From positions 134,740-198,739 of the forward strand of contig MNCI01028413.1 in NCBI GenBank assembly GCA_015680685.1: 64,000 nucleotides of DNA. Reading direction: 5' to 3'. Source of the stretch: Gnetum montanum. Its lineage: Eukaryota; Streptophyta; Gnetopsida; Gnetales; Gnetaceae. The position numbers were made by a program, and so were the translations under genes. Of the stretch, positions 24,301 through 36,300 are shown one piece after another; the stretch's first letter is position 1; each line of letters starts with the position of its first letter. The notes under the pieces are model-generated. The model had not been told where the DNA came from. It worked only from the letters and a program-made list of their open reading frames with translations, and did not search any database.

Positions 24301-27300
24301 CATTATGCACCTGAAGGGGTTTGATCCACAATTCATCCGACTATGCATTCACATACAGTCCTCAGCTGATTTCTCCTTTGATGTGGGGGGGCAGTTGTGG
24401 GGCCTCTCTTCCCTAGGTCAAGGCCTGAGGCAAGGGGACCCACTCTCNACCCACTCTCACCCCTCCTCTTCATCATCGTCATGGGCTTCATGCAACACTA
24501 TTGCAGCACATCCGGGGTGGATGGTCTAAGCATTGCCGGGGAGACATGCTGGGCTAAACACTATGTGGATGATACGATGTTGCTCAGTAGGGCGACGGTC
24601 CCACAAGCACGTTGCATCAATGTGGCTTTGTCCCTCCTGGCTACCGAGTTGGGGCTGGAAATCAATAGGACCAAATCTTTAGCCCACTTCATTAATGTGG
24701 ATGAACAAAAACCGGGTGATACAAGTTTTGAATATCCTGCTAGGGACAAACAGTGACACATATTTGGGCATCCCCCTCTTCAGGTGGGGGCAGACCATGG
24801 CATGGGGCCCATTAGAAAAAATCGAGCGAAGAATAGGCCATTGGGCAAATAGATTCCTGAGCCGCAAGGGTCACCTGCTTGTGGCTACAGGAATCCTCAT
24901 GGCAATTGCTCGCTTCATGGCTGTCGTTGCCACCCCCCCAAGCGTCATCATCAATACAGTTAACACATTGATCTGCCACTTCATCTGGGAGGGGAGCAAA
25001 GGGGGGAGCAAAATCCATTTGGTCCATTGGGATCAAGTGGCGAGCCCCCGAAATGCAGGTGGGTTGGGCATCACGTCATTCGAGGATGAGTTGATGCTGG
25101 GACAACAATGGTTAGTGCTTCGATTTTCGTGCCCACATAGGGAACCGATCCTATGGATCTGCATTATGAATACCAAATATCTACGTTGGGAAGCAGGGGC
25201 ACAGGACTCTAGGCCCTGGCAGGCGCTGTGTTGGCATGCACGTGCGATGCAGGCCTTGGGGTGGGGGGGCCTCGAGCCGCGAGCCCTTCTGACGACCAAA
25301 TATCCTCGCATTGACAGATGGCGGCAGATCTGGCAGGGGCGGTTGCCTGAAAAAATCAAAATCTTCCTGTGGTTGTTTGAGTGCGATGCGCTGCTTGTAC
25401 AGGCCCTGCTGCGACGGTGCGGAATGCTGGACAACGATGTGTGTCTTGCATGCGGCATTGCTGCTGAAACGGCGCAGCATTTCATGTTCAATTGCCCTTG
25501 CATGCACGCCATGTGGCGCGCGGTGGCGGTGCATGCCCCGCCCCCCGCCCCCACCCCCCCCCCTCCCAAGGCGCCTCACGGGTGACTCTTGGGCCACGCT
25601 ACTCTTGTGGGTAGCATGGAAGGCACAAAATAACACTGTTTTTCAGCAGCAACAGCGCCCCCCTCCGCAGCGGTTGGTCTCCTAGGCTCTCACCGCGTGG
25701 AAGGAAATCGAGGTGATGATGAGAATCACGTCCACTTTCGAGCCGAACTGCGCCATGTTCCAGGAGGACGAGACACTCTGGTAGATGGTGGCCCAGTGCG
25801 GTTGGTTTGACCCTCTGCAACGGCTGGTTGGGGATCCAGATCTGGCAGACGACGCGTTCTTCTCCAACTGGGTCAACGACCGTACCTTTTTCCGAGGATG
25901 TGAAATCTAGGTTACAGAATCGTTGATTGCCAACTGTCTGGGGGGCCCAATCGCTAAAGAGATCATTTTTCCCTCCACCCACAGCCTCCAGGACGCTGAA
26001 ATGTTCTTTGATGGGCCCGTTCCCCAAACTAGGAGCAGACAAGTACCCAGATCTTCCTTGCCCCGCCTATGGGCCCGGGGCGTAGATCTGGTGGACAAAT
26101 TCTTCGTCCAATTTGGCAACGGCTCCAAATTGCAGGGCCTACACTTTGCTTTCCTACGATGCCTCAAGTTGGGTAGCCAGGTCAACCTCCCTCGCTTTTT
26201 TAAGGAGGCCCTTAGGCTCAAGCGCTGCGGCCGCCACTTTGGGTTAATTCTGGCGTTGTGGTGGGGGGCAGAGGGGGGGCAACACCCGTCGGCCTCTGCC
26301 CCCCCATGGGGGGTCTCTACGAAGTGCCCCCCTTCGGCTTGGCCACAGGACACTGCGGCGGTGCCTGGGCTGGGGGGCGATTGGCCTCTCTGGGGTTCCA
26401 CCATTGTGCGGGGTCGGAGGACCCCGCGAGAGCGGCACCCCCCTGAGCGCCCTGACAGACTAGCTTCCCCCCACCAGAGACCTCTAGCCAGGGGAACTGG
26501 AATGAGGAGCTTCGGTAGGCCTCGCAGAGGGCGGCGGACGATGCTCCGGAGGTGGAGAGGAAGGAATGGGAAGCCAAATGGAATGAAGCCCTCGTGCAGG
26601 CCCGGGAAGACCTAGAAGCCCAGTTCGCACAGGCCCGGGCCAACCTGGAAGCCTAGTTCACTGAACGCGAGCAGGAACGTTGAAGCTGCCAAGGCTCGCC
26701 TCATCGACGAAATTAGGGCCCAAGTGAGGGATGAATTGACCCAAGAGGAAGAGGCCTAGAGACGACGTGTGTAGGTGGAGCAGGAGCGGCTTTAGGAGGA
26801 GGACGACCAGCGGTAGCGACAGCTTGACCGCGCCCACGGACATAACACCAGGTAGTGGCTAAGAGGGGGGTGATACCCATACCTCATTCTTGGCATTAGT
26901 TGTAAGAGCTCCTGGGCTGAACTCAGACGACATATCTGCCAAACCTCGGCGCGCTGCCACCTAGATGCGGGAGCTTCGCAGGAGGACAGGAGTAGACAGG
27001 AGTCGACCATGTAGGGCATCCAGTAGGCGGCTAGTTTTATGGACACGAAGGATCACTGGAACACTCTGGATATCCTCCACGAGCTGGAGCGCCCCAACTA
27101 CACCTGCCGACGACTACCGATGACTGCCGACGAACCCTTAGAGGGTTGTCGGGCCCGGGTAGTGGGGGACGCTTGCCCCCNCCCCCCTACCGGGTTGATG
27201 CCCCCTCGGTCTCTTCGCGTTTCTGGATCTTCTTGCGGGTGGGGGGTGCGCCCCCTGCTGTCCTTGGTGGGGGGCGCCCCCTGCTGTCCTTGGTGGGGGG

Positions 27301-30300
27301 TGCCCCCCCCCCCCCCCCCCCCCCCNTGGGGGGCACCCCCCTGTTGTTTCCTGGGCGGGCCCACCCCCCTTCCCCAAGGCAAGAAAATGGAAGATGGATT
27401 TAACTACCAAGGCAAGAGCGTACATGTAGGTTATGTGGGTTTGTAGGTTTGGAGTCCTTGTGGATGAGCAACATGTTTTTCTTAGTTGTTATATGAATGA
27501 GACAAAAATATAACATCTCTACCAAAAATTTGTATGATTTATATTTGTTGCAACTAGTGGTGATTAGCCACTCTGCTGAGTCATGTTTTGTTTTTCATGA
27601 CATAAATGTATTGGGTGTCCAATAGATCATTTGGTATATGAACCTAATAAAATCTCTAGTTTCAGAGAAGTCATAACTTCATAACAGAAAAATATTCAAT
27701 GCTTCTTTACCAACTATTTGACGTATTTTTGAACAACGGCACAAAATGTAGCTTGCTGACTACTCTAAATGCTTTTTGTTGGATCTTGCATATAACTTGG
27801 TGATTTAAATTTCAGAAGCAAATTTCAGAATTCTTGCATAAAAAGGTCTTTTATTTAAATGAAACTTGGTGATGGATCTTGCATATAACTTCAGCATTGG
27901 CTATTTCAACTTTCAATTCTAGTTGTAAACATAAAATCTTTCCCTTTTACCAGGTTTTCCATCAATAACTTGCCTTTATTTTAACTATATAATTTAATTT
28001 GCACACTAGCAATTATAGTATCATTTCTAGAGATCGACTTGGTGAAAGGTAAGGTGCTTGGTAAGGGACCACCACTTGGAGTGATGGCAAGTTGTTTGTT
28101 TTTGAAGTTACAAGACCTGGGTTCAAGCTTGGGCACAGCCACTTGAAAAAGGTTAGGTTTTTGCTCATCTAACACCCTCCCAAGACCCATTGAGCCTCAA
28201 GGTAATGATCCCCTTTTTACTTGCTGAAAGGTCACTCCTAAAGCTCTTTATTTTCAAGTAATGCCATAATTTTTCATAAGCCTGTGTTGTGTTTTATAAA
28301 TTGAATATGATTAGGCATCAAATTCTCATCCATGAAAAAACTGGCAGTGTTTTTAATGTCAGCAGCCTACCTGACAGTGACCTGAACATATATGTCCATA
28401 ATCCAATAAGTAAAAAATGAAATTCAAAACCAGGGTCTAATTGTTGGGCTTAAATTTGATGTTGATGGTACAAAGGTGTTACCTAATGTCAACAACGAGT
28501 AGGGTTCTTGCTTGTAAGCACATGAGATGCAATATCTAATAACATGATCCAAGGAGAACAAACCTTTTGCTAAGGTGAGGTGAAGCCAGAACTTGAAATT
28601 GCGTGAAGAAGTGATAACTGGAATCCCCACAATCACTTTAGTCACATCCAATAGCCTGCAGATTCAAACCAATAATATCAAACTTTTATTATAAGAAAAT
28701 GTAATTCAAAGCAATATTAAGCTACATCTCAAAAAGGGATTACAGGGCACGCTGTGGAATATTAGAGTGAAGCAAACTAAGAATCATCTTTACCTTTAAA
28801 TTATGTATGTCCACAAATCATAGAACAGAAAAATGGTGAAAATAGTCAGATAACTAAACAATACACAATCAACTACAGCTCATCTGGTTAACGAAATCTG
28901 ATTTCAGTTAGTGGATGAAGGATGATTGGTTCTAACTTGCATTGATAGAAGCCAAATACTTATGTCAAGAAAACAAAAGCTACATTTGCCTTTTGTGTGC
29001 ACTATTAAATTTTGGAATTATGAGTTAGGTTCCCACCACCAAATTTCAATATTATTCTATTTGAGGATCACTAGCTATGGGTTTGTATGTCAGGCCCTAA
29101 ATAGGATAAAAGAACAAAGGGTGAAATTTATGGAACTAATGCTAAACTAAATACTCATTAATGATCAACATTTTAAATAATCAGATATCACATGCACATA
29201 TCAATAAACAAAAGAAAGGAAAAGAGATTGACTCTGAATCACGTTGAATAGAACATCTCAAATATACATTATCTTAGCATGAATAAACGGAAGAGAGAGG
29301 GAGGGAGACGGAGAGAGGGAGAGGGAGACGGAAAGTAGGAAAGACAGAGATCTGATTGGAAGATACAGCAGATGAATCAAAGTGAAACAACCAGAACAGC
29401 AGACTATTATAGCATCAAATCTGTGACTATGAAGAACATCAGAGAGTGTAAGAGTCTCAACCAAGAGATTTCAAGAAGCCGAAGTGAATTCTCCTGTGAA
29501 ATGCCATCCAATCAGAATAGTTGTGGTGAAGAGGTCTCAGATGGAAGACTAAGAAAGAACCACTGTAAAACTATACGATATATACAGCTGCGGTAAGAAT
29601 AATGTGGTAATCAAGAAAAGGGAAGCCCTTTTGTTGTGTTGGCTCCTATTAGTCCATGGAAGCCCTATACTTGTATTTCCTTAAAACAAAAGGTCTCAAG
29701 TTTTTGTAACATGTCCAAAAAGGGAATCCATGGAGCAAGTAGAGGATGCTATGACAATAATTAGAAGGTGTTCATATTCAACATATTTTTTCTAATTAAC
29801 ATGGTTAAAAAGTTTGAGATTGAGTTTCTTGTCATCATACGTTTGGCATGGCTTGGCACTGTTGATGTTTGAATTGAAATGAAGTATCTCTTCCTTGAAC
29901 TAGGAAGAGAAACCAAAGATGGAAGTTGCAACGGCAGGCACCGTGTAGTCCATTAAAGGAATGTCATTGCTCCTCGGTGACAAGACAGAGTATGGTAGTC
30001 AAGAAAGCTGCTGTATTGAGAAATAGCTAGTTCAGGAAGCAGCTCCTGAAATTTGTACCACTGATGTGTTACAAGATTGGCGGACTGAACCTAAACTTAT
30101 TGTCACATGTTTTGCAATACGTGGCTCAAGCATTGATCTTACCAACAAAAAGTACATGAAATTAAAGGAGTTCAGGTGCAGGTAGGAGTGGCTGAACCTG
30201 ATAAAAGATTTCTGAGCAATGTTGTATGTTCCTCACAACTCTGCCATGGCCAGTACCAAGCCTGGTCAGAAAGGAGGAGGGTTGGCATCAGGTTGGCAGC

Positions 30301-33300
30301 CAGCTATAAAATACTTGTTATTTCCTATGGACAAGTTCTTTTCTGCACACACTTTATAATAGGGCATTTCTTAGATGCAAAACATAGTAATAGATGGGCT
30401 TGGTTGCTATGAGAAATGAGCAAGGGCTTGCTAGGGCATTCCCAGAAGTAATGTACAACAACAACACCTGGTTGTTGTGTTAAATATGCAAGAGTTCTCA
30501 TATCATGAATGAGTGTAGCTAAAGAAGTTAGTCCAACATAAGATGTAGGACAGACATCAATGATTGAGGTTGGCTATGTCAAACAGAGGCTCCTTGTTCA
30601 GGAAGACTAATGAAATAATAGATGTAATAAAAGAATAAGAGTCACTATAGCTTGCTTATAGGAAACTAAGTGAAAGTGAGAGGAAGTAAAGGACATTGGT
30701 GAAAGATTTAAGCTTTTTCACTATAGAGGGAAAAAACTTTTGAAATGGTGTAGGGATAGTGGTAGATCAACAAATGAAGGATCAAGGGGTAGACATTACT
30801 CAAAGGGGTGATAGAATCATAAGCCTTAAGATTGTCTTAGGAAAGGAAGTTATTAGCATCCTAAGTGTCTATGCTTCTTAGGTTGGTTTAAAGGATGATG
30901 TTAAGAGGACCTTCTAGGATTCTTTGGGTGGACTTATGTAACCAATAATGGAGTATGAAGGTACTTTTATTGAAGGAGATTTTAATGGACATGTGAGAGA
31001 AACCATACAAGGTTACAAGAAGGAGCATGGCGGGCATGGCATTGAAGACGAAAATAAGATGGAGGAGTTTATTTTCAAGTTTGCATAGGCCTATGATCTT
31101 GCAATTCAAGAGAAGGACTAAACACTTGGTGACCTTCATAGGTGGATCTACAACTCAACCAAAATATACTACATCTTGATGAGAAATAGAGATTAAAGAA
31201 CCTGTAAGAATTGCAAAGCCATTCCAGAAGAAAGTCTTACAATACACATAGATGTATGGTGAGAGATCTAGCTATCAAAAGTGGAACCAACAGAGACTTT
31301 ATTAAGGGAGTGCCTTATATAAAATGGTGGAATCTAAAGGAAGAAAAGATACCACTTTTTAAGGATAGATTCCTTGCAGAAGGATATTGGGATTTAGATG
31401 CAAATGTGAATAATAGTTAGAGTTAGATGAAAAGTTGTATTAAGAAGATAAAGAAGGAGATCCTTATGGTTCTAAAAGGGAATAAGTATATTTAAAAAGA
31501 AACATGGTAGTGGAGTGAGAAAGTGCAGCAAAAAATTAAAAATAAGAAGTGTTTCAAGGACTAGTAATAGAGTAGAAGATAAGATAATTGCAAAAGATAC
31601 AAGGTAGCAAACTATGCAGCAAAGAAGACAGTGAACAAGGATAAACTTAGCACTTTCGATTCCTCTTACGATAAGCTAGGAACTAAGTAGGATGAAAAGT
31701 CAATGTACAAATTGGCCAAGACTTGGCATAAGGTGTGAAAAGGCTCTGATGATATTAGATGCATCAATTTTGCTAACGAAAAGATTTTGTTCTTATATAA
31801 GGAAATCTTGAAGCAATGGAAGATCTACTTTCAAGGACTACTTAACAAAGAATTTCCTAGAGATGAAGTTGAAGACATGAAATCAAGCATAGAAATGAAG
31901 TGTGTTTTTGCCTTTAAAGTAAAAAAAAGAAAAAACCCTTATGGCAGAGATGAAGTTGAAGACATGAAAATTGCATGGTAGAGATGATAGAATGGCGAGT
32001 GCAGGAGCGGAGATTCAAACGAGCGGCGGGGGGGGGGGGGGGGGGGGGCGGGGGGGGCCGCGTGAACACAGGTAAACCGACCGACACTAGAGCAAGACCC
32101 ACAAACTCAGGCCTCACCGTGGGACACACAGGCGGCGGTGAACAGATGGAAAGCAGGAAGGACCCGGTAAGGGCCAAGCAAGACCATGGGGGGCATGCAT
32201 ATCAAGCACCAAATGGGGAGATTGAGGCACACTCCCATATCGACAACACCATGCGCCTTCAAGTCAGTGGACCCCCGATGGAGGGAGTTTGGACCATGCA
32301 ATGGAGCCTCATTGGCCGGTTTGTCCCTGGGCGTTTGCCCACGGATGGAGTTAATTTGCAAGTGGGTACACAAAAGCTAGAAGATTGGACTGGTGGAGGT
32401 CTGGAGCCTATCCGAGGAGTTACTACTGTTCATCTTTCCGACCCAGCAAGCTAGGGACACGGTGCAGCTGAGGGGACTGTGGTTCTATGGTGCTTGGAAG
32501 CTGGCTTTAACCCCTTGGTGACTAGGGGCGCACTGCGAGATGGACCTGTTTGCTCAGGCACCGATGTGGATAAGTGTGTTTGGAATTCCATGGGAGATGT
32601 GGAACCTGGAGTTCTTGAAACAGATGGCGAGGTTCTTTGGGGAGTTCATCACTTTCGATAGGGTCACACAGTCTATGGCGCGGATGGGTTTCACCTGCTT
32701 CTGCATGTGGCGAAATCCGTTGGCCAAGGACCTCATCCGGAAAATTGTGTTGGAGCTCCCAAGAGGGGAGGAACACCTTCAGGTTGAGTTTGAAAACCTG
32801 GAGGCAGAGCCAGGCATGGAACCGGGACTGAAAGCTCAAGAGGGTAGGGGTGGAGGCTGTGCATGCTGCGGGAAACCCAGTCACTAGGAGGCTGACTATT
32901 GATTTTAGAAGGTCCGGCCAACGCAAGCGCGGGACTAGGTTTGGCAACTTGTTGAGGGCGGGGATTGGGTTATTGTGGGATGTAAAGGTCGATCGAACCC
33001 ATCACCAGATCAACCATCCCCCCACAAACCGCCCCACCTTCGTCCCCCCNACTTTCACCTATCCCCCCACAACCCTGACACCAACACCCCCCATGCCTCA
33101 CCACCACCATCAGCCAACCCAATGACGCCAAGGATAGTGCTCCCCCCCGGGCGAATGGGTCAATGTGGTGAGGAGGAGCACCACGTCCTGTCAGATCCTG
33201 GAGAAGGAGCCTGCATCCGGGGACTCAGGTTGTAGCCCGGTTGTGCGGGAAGGGGGGGAGCTACCCCAGACACCCATGTGAGAGTCTCTCCAGAGCTAAA

Positions 33301-36300
33301 CAAGCTCAATGGAGTATTGATTTGGGATTATAGCAAACTCTTTGGGAGGTCTACCAATGCTGCTCATCCAAGCATACATGAAGATCTTCAGCTAGAATTG
33401 TAGGGGATAGGGTACACCCTATAAAAGAAATACCCTAAGGAAAATTGTTCGTGATGAAGAGTGTGATATAGTATGCCTCCAAGAGACTAAGTTGCAGGCA
33501 AAAGAATCACACCATCTTTTTTGGGATCGCTGGAAAGTCCACGTGCACCCTTGCATGGGTTAGGCAGGGGGTCTCGCTATCCTAGCCCGCTATGACATGA
33601 CGCTGGTTGACTCCTCACAATGGACCATGACAATCCATATCCCCTCCTGGGGGATTTGGTTGACCAACTTCTATGGGGTGTAGGCATGGGAGCAGAGGTT
33701 GCAGGAGATGGAGCACGTGGCGACGCTAGTATAGGACCGCCTCGCATGGCTAATCGTTGGGGATTTCAACCACAAATTACACCCATGGGAAAAATCGGGT
33801 GGGTGAGCGCCCCCCCCCCCCCCCCCCCCCCTTGAGGGCACCCAAGAGTTTTAGGATTTCCTAGCGGTCCACTCGCTAGTGGATCTGCCCATTGAGAACT
33901 ACAAATTTACCTGGAGCAATAGGTGGAAAGGCCCTAACCGCGTCCTTTCGAGAATTAACCGAATTTGCATCAGTTCTGACCTCCTCCTTTGGTCAGCTGC
34001 GCAGGTTATGGGACAGGAACGGGTGGCTTTGGATCATTGATCCCTAGTTTGTTTGCTTGGACTTGAAAGGTACCAGACCCCGTGACTGTTTTGTTTTGAG
34101 GCAACTTGGTTGTCCAAGCTGTGGTTAAGGTCGTTAGTTGAGGACATCTGGGTAGAGTACCGGTTGGGCCAGGGAGACCCTCGAAACTTTCTCAAGGATG
34201 GCCTGCTTCATCTGAAACGGGCTATTCGGGCCTTGCTAGTGGAGGACAAATTCTCGTTTAGAATGGGTCGCATGGCGCTTCAGGATAAGCTAGCTCAGAT
34301 CTAGACCAGATAGGACGTTGGGGAGGACCTACATGAAGAAGAGCATAACATTCTACGGCAGCTTCAGGGCCTTGACTTAGAGGAGGAGACATACTGGAAA
34401 CAAAGATCATGGGTAAGATGGCTCCGGGAGGGGGATAGGCAAACGAACTTCTTCGTTGTCGCCAAGACACAAGGATGGAGCCAGCCACAGTGCATACACA
34501 CCATGGAGGGGGGGGGGGGATAATTGATGAGCCACAGAACATCGCTAGGGAGATGACACAATATTGGGCGAAGATCTGGGCCAAGTGACCCACCAAGCCC
34601 ATATCGGTCCAAATTACGTAGGTGTTAAACGAAGAGGATAATGCTTGATTGTTGGCTCCATTCTCATGGCAGGAACTCGTAGCAACCATCAGCGACATGC
34701 CAAGCGGAAAGGCCCCTGGGCTTGATGGTTGGAGCCTTGAATTTTTTAGGACCTTCCTGGATATTGTGGGACCCAACATTTTGGAGGCGTTCAACCTCAT
34801 GCTGGCCAAGAGGCAGGTCCGAAGGAAGCTCAATTGTTCTCGAATAGTGTGCATCCCCAAGCAAGCGGAGGCGCACCGCCTAGAACACTTTTGCCCTATC
34901 AGGGTCTGCAATGTTTTGATTTGGGTATTCTCCAAGATGATTGTTCGTAGGCTAGCACCGCTAATGCCCAAGCTAGTGGGGGTAAACCAAATAGGTTTTG
35001 TGCAAGGCCGGACCTTGCAGGACCAAGTGCTTCTAATGCAAGAGGTGTTTCATTCTCTTAGAATAACGAGTTTCCCAAGGCTCTGCCCCAAGCTCGACAT
35101 TACCAAGGCATATGATACATTGAGCTAGGAAGCCTTGACCACCATCATGCAATGGAAGGGTTTTGACCTGGGTTTTATCCAGCTTTGTATCCACATGCAA
35201 TCATCTGCAGGTTTCTCCTTTGACGTGGGGGGTGGCTATGGGGTCTCTCTTTACCTGGGAGGGGGTTGTGGCAAGGGGACCCCCTATTGCCCCTACTCTT
35301 CATCATTGCGATGGATCTAATGCAACATTATTGTAGGACGTCCAGGGTTGACGACCTAGAAATTGCGGGGGTGGAGTGTTGGGCTGAACATTACACGGAT
35401 GACACAATGTTGCTTAGTCGTGCAGGGGTCCCACAAGCGTGGTGCATCAATGTGGCACTCTCATGGTTAGTAGATGAGCTGGGACTGGAGATCAACAAGG
35501 CTAAGTCAACGACTCATTTTATCAATGTGGACACACAGATTAAGAATTGGGTTGTACAAGTCCTGAACATTCCGCCTGGAACAATCAAAGATACCTACCT
35601 AGGTATCCCACTTTTCCAGTGGGGACAGAGCATGTCTTGGGGAACACTGTTGGAAAAGGTTGAAAGGCAAATAGGACTCTGGGCCAATCATTTCCTAACT
35701 AGGAAGGGGCGATTGGCGGTAGCGTCGAGGATACTCATTGCAATAACCTGGTTTGTGGCCACGGTTGCCACCCGTCCGAGCACCATTATCAACAAACTCA
35801 ACATGCGAATCAAACGTTTTGTCTGGTTGGGGGGCAGGGGGGCAAAATCCACCTTGTGAGTTGGGATCGGGTCACGTGCCCCCGTAACACCGAGGGGGGG
35901 GGGGGGGGGGGCTGGGCATTTCCAAGTTCGAGGATGAGCTGACAATGGGACAACAACATCTATTACTCTGGTTCACGAGCCAACTTGGGGAGCCAGCCTA
36001 GTGGATCCGGGTAATGAATGCAAAATACAAAAGATGGGAGGTGGGGGTGCAAGCCTTGAAGCCCTAGTAGACGCTGTACGACCACGTGCATGAAATGCAG
36101 GCGCAAGGGTGGTTGGTGCTTGAGCCGCGCCGCCTAATGGCGGCCATGTACTTGTCGACACCAAGTTGGCAAATCTGGAAAGGGTAGTTGCCTGAGAAAA
36201 TTAAAGTGTTCCTGTGGTTAATTCGAAATGACGCGCTACCTATTAGGACGCTCTTATGCAGATGAGGCCTCGTTCTAGATGACACCTGTCCTCTGTGTAG

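Larger units (their letters stand above)
22116..27380 (+). mobile_element. L1-type LINE, copy 1 (antisense in an intron)
   Basis: GC-rich compared with the AT-rich intron around it. It contains an APE endonuclease, reverse transcriptase, a CCHC-like zinc finger and a conserved extra segment. No ORF1 is visible, so it is 5' truncated or ORF1 lies in the N gap. Copy 2 at 31944-37854 matches it along its length. The ends are approximate: the right end runs into C-rich tandem repeats, and no poly(A) or target duplication could be defined. Confidence 0.8.

Noticed and set aside
25033-25636. Long minus-strand ORFs over the LINE
   Set aside because: Open only because the GC-rich LINE has few stops in antisense frames; no domain and no matching frame in copy 2.
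26244-26643. Pro/Gly/Arg-rich ORFs on both strands
   Set aside because: Composition artefacts of the GC-rich LINE tail.
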